Positions 35,495-44,585 of a stretch of 58,345 nucleotides of DNA are shown here, one piece after another. A program made the translations under genes and the position numbers. The notes below the pieces were generated by a model that saw nothing but the letters and a program-made list of their open reading frames with translations, was not told the origin of the DNA and ran no database searches. The stretch covers positions 1 through 58,345 of the forward strand of contig JAEUIU010000075.1 of the NCBI GenBank assembly GCA_016795065.1, given 5' to 3'. How positions within the stretch are numbered: position 1 is the stretch's first letter; each line of letters starts with the position of its first letter. This stretch comes from Phycisphaerae bacterium. GTDB lineage: Bacteria > Planctomycetota > Phycisphaerae > Phycisphaerales > SM1A02.

Positions 35495-36613
35495 ATGCAT
35501 GCCCTTCTCAACAGCCTCGCGACCGCAGCTCCCGCGTCGGGGCACACCAGCTTCTGGTTGCCGCGTTCGGGCTCGACCACGGCCCCGAACGTCGACTTCA
35601 TGTTCATGGCGATCACGTATGTCTGCTACTTCTTCTTCGTGCTCGTCGTCGTGCTGATGGTGGCGTTCGTCGTCCGCTACCGCCAGAAGGGCACGAAGCT
35701 GGAGTTCCACGAGGGGGCCTCCGAGCACAACACGCCGCTGGAGGTCACCTGGACCGTCATCCCGGTGATCATCGTCGTAGCGATCTTCTTCGGTGGCTTC
35801 AAGGGCTACCTGACCCTCGCAACGCCGCCCGCCAACGCCTACCAGATTGACGTCGTCGCCAAGCAATGGTCGTGGACTTTCAAGTACCCCAACGGTGCGA
35901 TCTCCGACGACCTCGTCGTGCCGGCCGGTCGCCCGGTGAAGCTGGTGATGCGTTCCGACGACGTCCTCCACAGCCTCTACATCCCCGACTTCCGCGTGAA
36001 GAAGGACGTTGTTCCGGCCCGCTACAACGTGCTCTGGTTCCAGTCCGATACGCCGACTGGCAAGCGAGCGGACGGTACCGACGACTTCCACAACCTGTTC
36101 TGCACCGAGTACTGCGGCAAGGATCACTCCCGGATGAACCGAAAGGTCATCGTGAAGGGCGAAGCCGACTTCGCGATGTGGGAGAAGGATCAGGCTGAGT
36201 GGCTTATCAAGATTCCGAAGGACGAGCTCTACTTCAAGGCCGGCCCGATCCTCTACGCACGCTGCTCAAGCTGCCACACGCTCGACGGCACCCCGAGCAC
36301 CGGCCCATCGTGGGGTCCCTACAACGGACTCCCCGCCATCTGGGAACGCACTGAGAAGGGCCTGACCAAGGTCAACGGCAAACCGCTCTCGGAGTTGATC
36401 GGTCCGGGTAAGGAGTTCGAACACGCGAAGGGCTACATCGCCAACTCGATCCTCCAGCCCAACAAGCACATCGTCGACGGCTTTGCCCCTGGTATGCCCA
36501 CGTTCCAGGGCCAACTTGATGATCTGGGCATCGACGCCCTCGTCGGCTTCATGCAGCACCTCAACGAGTTCGATTCCAAGGGCAAGCTGAAGGCCGCCCA
36601 ACCGGCCAAGTAA
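35495..36613 (+). CDS. coxB: Cytochrome c oxidase subunit II fused to cytochrome c (caa3 type)
   Basis: This 372-residue protein has two N-terminal helices and a CuA cupredoxin domain. CuA ligands are His in VLHSLYIPDF and the FCTEYCGKDHSRM cluster (two Cys, Glu, His, Met). After about residue 245 a heme c domain follows, with CSSCHTLDG and a probable Met ligand in APGMPTFQG. This fusion defines caa3-type oxidases, so electrons reach CuA through the attached cytochrome. Confidence 0.97.
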   Translation: MHALLNSLATAAPASGHTSFWLPRSGSTTAPNVDFMFMAITYVCYFFFVLVVVLMVAFVVRYRQKGTKLEFHEGASEHNTPLEVTWTVIPVIIVVAIFFGGFKGYLTLATPPANAYQIDVVAKQWSWTFKYPNGAISDDLVVPAGRPVKLVMRSDDVLHSLYIPDFRVKKDVVPARYNVLWFQSDTPTGKRADGTDDFHNLFCTEYCGKDHSRMNRKVIVKGEADFAMWEKDQAEWLIKIPKDELYFKAGPILYARCSSCHTLDGTPSTGPSWGPYNGLPAIWERTEKGLTKVNGKPLSELIGPGKEFEHAKGYIANSILQPNKHIVDGFAPGMPTFQGQLDDLGIDALVGFMQHLNEFDSKGKLKAAQPAK

Positions 36614-36695
36614 CTTCAGCGCGTTCGCCTGACTCTCCCTCACGTTCCGACCCACCTCACGACCATCCGACGCGATCTCCGCGAAGGCACTCGCC

Positions 36696-38426
<1,731 letters not shown>

Positions 38427-38497
38427 CCGCCTGCACCCGCCACGACGGATCTTCAGACCAGCATGACGGCCCTCCTGATGACGAAGGAGCTCTTCCG

Positions 38498-39457
38498 GTG
38501 ACCGCGATCGACAGCCACTCAACCCCTCACGATGATCATGCCCACGATGGTGGCCATGGTCACAGTGAGTATCCCTTTCTTGCCCACCATTTCGAGACGC
38601 CAGCCCAGCAGTTCGACAGCGGGAAGCTGGGCATGTGGGTGTTCCTGGCGACAGAAGTGCTCTTCTTCGGAGCCCTCTTCGCGATGTACACCCTGATGCG
38701 GGCGAAGGAACCCGAGGTCTTCTCCTTCGCGAGCAACTACCTCGACACGATCATGGGCGGCATCAACACGTGCGTGCTCATCTTGAGTTCGCTCACGATG
38801 GCCTTGGCCGTGCACTTCGCTCAGCGGAGCAAGAAGGGGCCGCTGGTCGTCTGCCTGCTGCTGACCTTCCTCGGCGCCTGCGGCTTCCTCGTCATTAAGT
38901 ACTTCGAGTACACCCACAAGTTCGACGCCAACTTGAAGTGGGGGCCGGCCTTCTATCAGCCGGTCGTCGAGAACGGCAAGCCGCTCGGTGCTCCCGAGGC
39001 GGCACTGGTGACCGAGAGCACGCCGGCCGCGGCCACCGCCGGTTCGCCCCTCACGGTGAACCCGCTGATCGGAAAGCCGCTCCCGGCTGAGGCGTCGTCG
39101 ATCAAGCGAGCTGCCATGGGCCCGAGTGGCCTCGCCAGCGAGGACGCCATGCACGCTCATGACGCGCATGGCCATGCTGCCACAGGTGACCATGACCTCG
39201 CGATGAAGACGCACGTCTACAACGCCCAGATGCCGGTCAACACGCACCGGTTCTTTGGCATCTACTACTGCATGACAGGCCTTCACGGCATCCACGTCGT
39301 GATCGGCATGTTCTTGATTGGTTGGATCACCCTGCGTTCGATCCGAGGCGACTTCAACAGCAAGTACTACACCCCGGTGGACCTCGTCGGACTCTATTGG
39401 CACATCGTCGACTTGATCTGGATCTTCCTCTTCCCGCTCTTCTATCTCATTCACTAA
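38498..39457 (+). CDS. coxC: Cytochrome c oxidase subunit III with large His-rich insertion
   Basis: This 319-residue protein is recognised from KLGMWVFLATEVLFFGALFAMYTLMR and the C-terminal HRFFGIYYCMTGLHGIHVVIGM. It has an N-terminal His-rich start (HSTPHDDHAHDGGHGHSEYPF). Between about residues 150 and 245 it carries an insertion that is Ala/Pro-rich and ends in MHAHDAHGHAATGDHD. Normal caa3 subunit III proteins are about 200 residues. GTG 38498 follows AAGGAG. Tandem repeats occupy the space to the next gene. Confidence 0.92.
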   Translation: MTAIDSHSTPHDDHAHDGGHGHSEYPFLAHHFETPAQQFDSGKLGMWVFLATEVLFFGALFAMYTLMRAKEPEVFSFASNYLDTIMGGINTCVLILSSLTMALAVHFAQRSKKGPLVVCLLLTFLGACGFLVIKYFEYTHKFDANLKWGPAFYQPVVENGKPLGAPEAALVTESTPAAATAGSPLTVNPLIGKPLPAEASSIKRAAMGPSGLASEDAMHAHDAHGHAATGDHDLAMKTHVYNAQMPVNTHRFFGIYYCMTGLHGIHVVIGMFLIGWITLRSIRGDFNSKYYTPVDLVGLYWHIVDLIWIFLFPLFYLIH

Positions 39458-39474
39458 TTTGAGCGCTCCGTAGC

Positions 39475-39646
39475 GCCCTTCGGGCGCACACTCGCTGCCT
39501 GGTCCGTTCAGTTGTTGCCAGGCCGCCCTTCGGGCGCACACTCGCTGCTTGGTCCGTTCAGTTGTTGTCAGGCTGCCCTTCGGGCGCACATTCGCTGCTT
39601 GGTCCGTTCAGTTGTTGCCAGGCTGCCCTTCGGGCGCACACTCGCT
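39475..39646. repeat. 50-bp tandem repeats between coxC and coxD
   Basis: Units beginning with GCCCTTCGGGCGCACA start at 39475, 39525, 39575 and 39625 (period exactly 50 bp; three full copies and a partial fourth). Copies differ at only a few positions. Each carries GCCCTTCGGGC, a small stem with a TTC loop, and the first copy extends it to a 6-bp stem (GCGCCC/GGGCGC). The unit length is not a multiple of three, and the block is not coding. Confidence 0.93.
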
Positions 39647-39682
39647 TTCCGGCTCTTTCGCTTCCATAGGTCCGAGGTCCCC

Positions 39683-40102
39683 ATGTCGAACCACTCACAC
39701 GCTCATGCCGGTGCAGACGAGCATCCGCTCGTCGGCCACCTCGTCCCGCTGTGGATTCTCTTCGCTACCGCTACCGTGCTGCTGGTCCTGACGATCATCA
39801 CGGTCGCGGTTCGGTACGTTGACCTCGGTGAGGCCAACATCTACATCGCGATCGGGATCGCGGGCGTCAAGGCGACGCTGGTCGGCCTGTACTTCATGCA
39901 CCTGAAGTGGGATCGCCCATTCAACCAGCTCACCCTCGTCGGGTCGATCGCCTTCGTCGTGTTGCTCATCTGGTTTACGATGCTCGACTCCAAGCAGTAC
40001 GAGCCGCAGCTGATTCGGGGCAACCCCACGGGTGTCCAGACTGAACTCGGCCAGAAGGCCCCGGACGCGCCGATTGCCAAGCAGAACCAACTGATCCGCT
40101 GA
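39683..40102 (+). CDS. Cytochrome c oxidase subunit IV-like protein (COX4_pro)
   Basis: This 139-residue protein has three hydrophobic helices with the typical subunit IV sequence IGIAGVKATLVGLYFMHLKWD. The start MSNHSHAHAGADEHPLVGH is His-rich. ATG 39683 is preferred because the upstream frame, which opens at 39512, runs through the non-coding 50-bp repeats. It helps assemble or stabilise the oxidase. Confidence 0.9.
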   Translation: MSNHSHAHAGADEHPLVGHLVPLWILFATATVLLVLTIITVAVRYVDLGEANIYIAIGIAGVKATLVGLYFMHLKWDRPFNQLTLVGSIAFVVLLIWFTMLDSKQYEPQLIRGNPTGVQTELGQKAPDAPIAKQNQLIR

Positions 40103-40133
40103 GTTCGGCCAGGCGCCGGGAACGAGTTGAGGC

Positions 40134-40760
40134 ATGTCGTTCTTCAGCTTCCAACTCTTCCGTAACCAGCGCGTCACCCCATTCACTGACCCAACGGCCC
40201 GCTTTGAAGCGGGCCGTTTTGGCATGTGGCTCCTCATTGCGACGCTGGCGGTCATCTTCGCCTCGACGCTGATGGCCTATGTCTTCGTGCGGCTCAGCCC
40301 CAACAACATTGGCAACTGGCCTCCGCCGCACATGCCGCCGCTGCCGCAGGCGCTGTTGCTGTCGACGATCTTCCTGATTGCATCGAGCGGCACGATGCAC
40401 GTGGCAACGCTCGCTGCGCGACGGGGCGAACCGGGTGTCGGCGTCTGGATGGTCGCGACGTTGTGCCTCGGTTGCGCGTTCCTTGGTGTGCAGACCTACG
40501 CCTGGATCGACGCCATGCGCGACAACATGGCCTTTACCAAGCACCTCTACGCGTGGACCTTCTACGTGCTGACGGTCCTGCACGCACTGCACGTGATCGG
40601 CGGCCTGCTTCCGATGCTGGTCACCACCCGCAACGCCGTGCGTGGCCTCTACGGTCCCGAGCGTCTCGCCGGGATTACCTATTGCGGGATGTACTGGCAC
40701 TTCCTCGATGCTGCGTGGATCGTGCTGTACGCGACGCTGTTGTGGGGCTCGACCCGATAG
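40134..40760 (+). CDS. Second cytochrome c oxidase subunit III-like protein
   Basis: This 208-residue membrane protein has five or more helices. GRFGMWLLIATLAVIFASTLMAYVF and AWTFYVLTVLHALHVIGGLLPM, with a closing YWHFLDAAWIVLYATLL, are typical of the COX3 family. It is shorter than the coxC product and has no insertion or His-rich part. Two COX3-family genes in one oxidase operon may mean that one replaces a missing helix pair or serves assembly. It converges on the Cys-rich gene 21 bp later. Confidence 0.87.
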   Translation: MSFFSFQLFRNQRVTPFTDPTARFEAGRFGMWLLIATLAVIFASTLMAYVFVRLSPNNIGNWPPPHMPPLPQALLLSTIFLIASSGTMHVATLAARRGEPGVGVWMVATLCLGCAFLGVQTYAWIDAMRDNMAFTKHLYAWTFYVLTVLHALHVIGGLLPMLVTTRNAVRGLYGPERLAGITYCGMYWHFLDAAWIVLYATLLWGSTR

Positions 40761-40781
40761 GGCCCGACTGAGATCGCTTCC

Positions 40782-42155
40782 TCACTCCGACCCGCACGGC
40801 CCCCAGCTGCCGAGGAGCATCGCCAGGTCGGCGCTGTTGACCACGCCGCTGCCGTCCACGTCGCCACAGGGGTTGGTCGTGTTCCATGCCCCCAGCAGGA
40901 GAGCCATGTCCGACGCATTGACTATGCCGTTGGCGTCGAAGTCGGCGCTGCACAGGCCGTAACAAGGCGGGAAGGAGCATTCCCCTTCGGCTGCCGCCAC
41001 ACAGAACTCGTCCCAAGCGATGTCGCAGCAATAGGGATCGCTCCCACAGGTCGCACCGCAGCACTCGAGGTCGTCACATCCCGCGGTCATGTGAGGCATG
41101 AGGCAGGAGCCGCTTTCGGGAAGGCCGCAGCCGCCGCATGTCTGCATCGCGGCCAGGGCGCAGAAGCCATCCCATTCGGCGTTGCAGCAGTAGTCATCAA
41201 GCGCGCAGACGGCCTCGCAACAGACGGCATCGTTGCAGAAGGGAAGTTCGTTCGCCTCGAAGCAATCGCCGGTGGCCGGGCTGCCACACGCCGAGCAGAG
41301 TTCGATTGCCTCACCAACGCAGGTCGAGTCCCACGCCGAGGTGCAACAGAAGCTGTCGATGACGCAGACCGACAGGCAGCAGGTCTCGTCGTCGCACCCG
41401 GCGCCGTGCGGTGCGAAGCAGGAGCCCGCGCTGGCCACGCCGCATGGCGCGCAGAGGAGATCTGCCGCATCGGCACAGAAGGCATCCCACTCGACCAGGC
41501 AGCAGAAGGAGTCGTAGCTGCACACCGTCTGGCAACACATCTCGTTGTCGCAACCGGGACCGTGCGTCGTGTAGCAGCTTCCGCTGGTCGGCGATCCGCA
41601 GCTCACGCAGAGATCCCACGCCTCTTGAGCGCAGACGTCATCCCATTGGGCTTGGCAGCAGTAGGGGTCGGCACCGCATACGTCATCGCAGCAGCCGCCG
41701 TCATTGCATGATGGGGTCTCGTGCGGAATGAGGCAGTCGCCGGCGAGACTTCCGCCGCAAGCCACCACACACGCCGCGTACGCCGCGGAGGCGCAGACTT
41801 CGTCCCATTGCTGCTCGCAGCAAAACGGGTCAGCCGTGCAGACCGTTGAGCAGCACTCGGCATCGAAGCACGCCGGATCGGCATGGGGCGTCAGGCAGTC
41901 ACCGGAAAGGGGACCCGCACAGCTCGCCGCGCAGTAGGCCCAGCCTTCGTCGGCGCAGTAGCTGTCCCATTGGGACGAACAGCAGAAAGGATCCACTGCA
42001 CAGACGATCTGGCAGCACTCGACATTCTCGCAACCCGGATTCTGATGCTCGGCGAGGCAGCTTCCCTGCCCGGGGCAGCCGGCCTGACCAAAGGCGAATG
42101 ACGCGGGAAGCGATGCGAGGGCAGCAGCGCAGAGATGGAGGTGTCGGCGAGGCAC
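40782..42155 (-). CDS. Secreted protein with seven ten-cysteine repeats and dockerin-like C-terminus
   Basis: After a signal peptide (HLHLCAAALASLPASFAFG), the protein has seven repeats of about 53 residues. Each has about ten Cys in a fixed pattern: C, H, C, then CC, V/T-C, D-x-F/Y-CC, WD-x-x-C, C and C. An example is ADPYCCQAQWDDVCAQEAWD. Two dockerin-like units close it (DFDANGIVNASDMALLLGAW; DVDGSGVVNSADLAMLLGSW). I do not recognise a named family. The start is probably GTG 42155, which places the signal peptide at the N-terminus; the frame extends to 42371 inside the DUF3179 gene and is rejected. About 457 residues. The cysteines are probably disulfide-bonded outside the cell. Confidence 0.8.
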   Translation of the reverse strand: MPRRHLHLCAAALASLPASFAFGQAGCPGQGSCLAEHQNPGCENVECCQIVCAVDPFCCSSQWDSYCADEGWAYCAASCAGPLSGDCLTPHADPACFDAECCSTVCTADPFCCEQQWDEVCASAAYAACVVACGGSLAGDCLIPHETPSCNDGGCCDDVCGADPYCCQAQWDDVCAQEAWDLCVSCGSPTSGSCYTTHGPGCDNEMCCQTVCSYDSFCCLVEWDAFCADAADLLCAPCGVASAGSCFAPHGAGCDDETCCLSVCVIDSFCCTSAWDSTCVGEAIELCSACGSPATGDCFEANELPFCNDAVCCEAVCALDDYCCNAEWDGFCALAAMQTCGGCGLPESGSCLMPHMTAGCDDLECCGATCGSDPYCCDIAWDEFCVAAAEGECSFPPCYGLCSADFDANGIVNASDMALLLGAWNTTNPCGDVDGSGVVNSADLAMLLGSWGPCGSE

Positions 42156-42256
42156 GCTGAAGATGTCGGCAGGAACCCCGGGCTGCAGCCAGCCGTTCTC
42201 GCGGTAGGAATCCTGCACAACCGCTACGACCGGCTCATTCCGCCTTCGATCGTGCC

Positions 42257-43369
42257 TCAGCGTGATGGCGCGAGCGGATCGAGATCCTTGACGCCGAGGA
42301 TCGACGAGGCGGCGAACCAGAACGCGCTTCGGGCGAAGACGGGGGTGCTCGCGTCGTGGACGACTCGCCAAACCGGTTCGGGCGCGTTCGGAAGGTGGAT
42401 CGCCAAGGTCTCGCCACCCATCGTGCAGGTGTAGACGCCATCGACCGCGGCAGCCCGCAACGCTTCGACCGAATGGACCGCCTCGCTCGAACCGACTCGC
42501 AGGAAAAGGACCGTCGACTTCAGTGGCAGGATCGCTGGCGGTTCGGGCTGAACCGGAAAGCCGATCGTCGGCAGAGCGTGGTCACGCACATAGGAGATGC
42601 CGTCGTAGAGCCGGATCTTGCCGGGATCACGCTCCGGCACGTCGGTGCTGGGGTGCGTCTTCAGCCAGTCGCTCCACGTGGTGACGGCAACGTTCGCGAT
42701 AGGCGTCAGGACATGGCCCGCCTTCGCATGCGGCCCACTGATGGCCCGGCCGTCGAGCTGGCGCCAGAGGCTTGGTGTCTCGTCGGTTCCCGGCTCCTCT
42801 TCGCCCTTCGCGTCGTAGAGAAGGGAGTTGGCGTTGTGCAGGAGCCCGCTGACCCGCAAGTGGATCGTGCCCTCCCCGACTCGCCGGTCGAAGACGTTCA
42901 CGGCATCGCAAAGGGGGCTGTAGGTCACGGCGATCGGAATGCCGCCAAGCGTGTCCTCGATGACCTCGTGGCCATTGAGGAGGTAGAGCGGGTAGGCTCG
43001 CGTCTCGCTGCCAAGTTGGACGCCCACCACGCGGTCATCGCTCACGACGTAGCGTTTGCGGGTCCGGGCATTGAACTCGGCCATCGTGGCCCCCGGCATC
43101 GTGCGTTCGACGGTGAGCGGCCGAAGAAAATCGCGAGGCTGACCCGACGGCGTGATTACTCCGCGTTCGACGAGGCACGTCGTGAGGTCGAAGCCATAGG
43201 AGGCGACATCGGAGCCGCCAATGCGCTGATGGCCGCTCAGGACGCCGGCGAACGCCCAGACAATGACCGCTGTCACGAGCACGCCTGCCGCCAAGAGCAC
43301 CCAGCCACCGTCCTTGAAGGTCAGACAGACCGCTGCCGGCGTCGCGGAGTCGGGCGAAGCCTCGCTCAC
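42257..43369 (-). CDS. DUF3179-domain membrane-anchored protein
   Basis: This 370-residue protein has an N-terminal helix (GGWVLLAAGVLVTAVIVWAFAGV) and a DUF3179 domain. Family blocks are GSETRAYPLYLLNGHEVIEDTLGG, IPIAVTYSPLCDAVNVFDR, FRVSGLLHNANSLLYD-type (here LRVSGLLHNANSLLYD) and SLWRQLDG. The function of DUF3179 is unknown. The single Cys in SPLCDA is conserved in the family. Its GTG start overlaps the ctaB stop (GTGA), so it is co-translated with the heme O synthase gene, which hints at a role in oxidase maturation. Confidence 0.92.
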   Translation of the reverse strand: MSEASPDSATPAAVCLTFKDGGWVLLAAGVLVTAVIVWAFAGVLSGHQRIGGSDVASYGFDLTTCLVERGVITPSGQPRDFLRPLTVERTMPGATMAEFNARTRKRYVVSDDRVVGVQLGSETRAYPLYLLNGHEVIEDTLGGIPIAVTYSPLCDAVNVFDRRVGEGTIHLRVSGLLHNANSLLYDAKGEEEPGTDETPSLWRQLDGRAISGPHAKAGHVLTPIANVAVTTWSDWLKTHPSTDVPERDPGKIRLYDGISYVRDHALPTIGFPVQPEPPAILPLKSTVLFLRVGSSEAVHSVEALRAAAVDGVYTCTMGGETLAIHLPNAPEPVWRVVHDASTPVFARSAFWFAASSILGVKDLDPLAPSR

Positions 43370-44436
43370 GGCCCGTTCCCCGGATTCACGAGGCTTGGTG
43401 CCGCCGGCACCGGAGATGGTGGCAGCTCAAGGCGCCGCGTCTCTCCGTAGGGATCGCGACCGCCGTGCAGCCACGCCTCGGCCGACACCGGTCCGCGGTC
43501 GACAACCATCGCCGCCAAAGCGATCGGAAGGTAGATGATGCTCGCAAAGAAGGCCTTGCGGGCGGCGAGGTCGGTGCGCTCAACGTAGAAGCGGTAGGAC
43601 ATCCAGGTCATCGCCAGCGCGGTCAGGAGGTTGATGGCGGCTGACACCCATCCGCAGAGGCCACCTAACGTGGCGCTCATTCCCAAGGGGGCCAAGAGAA
43701 GCGATGTCACCACCATTACGCGGCCGGTGAGTTCGCCCTGCGGATCGACCACCGGCAGCATGGTCATTCCGCCGCGGCGATAGTCATCGCGATACATCCA
43801 GGCGAGAGCCATGAAGTGCGGCATCTGCCAGACGAAGAGGAGAATGCCAAGAAGCCACGCCCCGGGCTCCAATCCGCCGGTCACCGCCGCCCATCCGATC
43901 ATCGGTGGAATGCCGCCACAAACGGCGCCGATCAGGGTGTTCAGCGTGGTCCGCGGCTTGAGTGGTGTGTAGACGATGACGTACAGGACGACGTTGGCAA
44001 GGGCGAGCGTCCCCGAGAGCAGGTTGACGAAAAGGGCAAGGATCGCAAAGCCGGCAAACGCGCTCAGGACGCCCGCGACGAAGACGAGGGGGGCGGGTAC
44101 GCGCTTCTGCGGAAGGGGGCGCCGCGCCGTGCGGTGCATCAGGGCATCACGGTGCCTTTCCGCGAGTTGATTGAGCATGGCCGCGCTGGCGGCGGCAAGG
44201 GCGGTGCCGACCATCGTCCAAGCGAGCCGCATCCAATCGATCGCTCCGAGGCCAGCCAAGAGGTAGCCGACGCCGGTCGTGATGAGGACAAGTCCGTTGA
44301 GTCGGGCCTTGGTCAGCTCGATCACAAGGCCCACCAACCCGGTCTCGCGGTGCTCCGCTTCGATCGGTTCGCCTTCGTTGATCGCAACGGAGGACGGGGC
44401 CGACGGGGGCAATGGGGTTGGAGCGGAAGTAGCCAT
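43366..44436 (-). CDS. ctaB: Protoheme IX farnesyltransferase (heme O synthase)
   Basis: CtaB adds a farnesyl group to heme B to form heme O. The protein is 356 residues with about nine helices. The prenyltransferase motif N-x-x-x-E-x-x-x-D is seen in MLNQLAERHRDALMHRTARRPLP, and the second loop is YRDDYRRGGMTMLPV. The N-terminal about 45 residues and the Pro-rich C-terminus are extensions. ATG 44436. It is divergent from ctaA, which uses its product. Confidence 0.95.
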   Translation of the reverse strand: MATSAPTPLPPSAPSSVAINEGEPIEAEHRETGLVGLVIELTKARLNGLVLITTGVGYLLAGLGAIDWMRLAWTMVGTALAAASAAMLNQLAERHRDALMHRTARRPLPQKRVPAPLVFVAGVLSAFAGFAILALFVNLLSGTLALANVVLYVIVYTPLKPRTTLNTLIGAVCGGIPPMIGWAAVTGGLEPGAWLLGILLFVWQMPHFMALAWMYRDDYRRGGMTMLPVVDPQGELTGRVMVVTSLLLAPLGMSATLGGLCGWVSAAINLLTALAMTWMSYRFYVERTDLAARKAFFASIIYLPIALAAMVVDRGPVSAEAWLHGGRDPYGETRRLELPPSPVPAAPSLVNPGNGP

Positions 44437-44585
44437 GCTGTGAACGCGAAGGCGAACCCGCCGGCACGAGGGGCATCGGGTGGGCGCGAGCGCGAAGCTC
44501 TACTATACGGCCCCCGCTCGTTGCGACCCGACCGACCCGCCTGGGCCGCTCGTCTCGCCGCAATCCTTCGCGAGAGAGCACTCCC
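44437..44585. promoter_or_regulatory. Divergent promoter region ctaB / ctaA
   Basis: In the 149 bp between the genes, TACTATAC (44501-44508) can be read as a -10 in both directions (TACTAT plus, TATAGT minus). Suitable -35 boxes are weak. Confidence 0.35.

Noticed and set aside
39475..39646. CRISPR array
   Set aside because: The 50-bp units are contiguous and lack unique spacers; only 3.4 copies and no cas genes.
39512..39682. N-terminal extension of the subunit IV-like protein through the repeats
   Set aside because: The sequence is repeat-derived, the unit is not a multiple of three, and MSNHSHAHAG at 39683 is a natural start.
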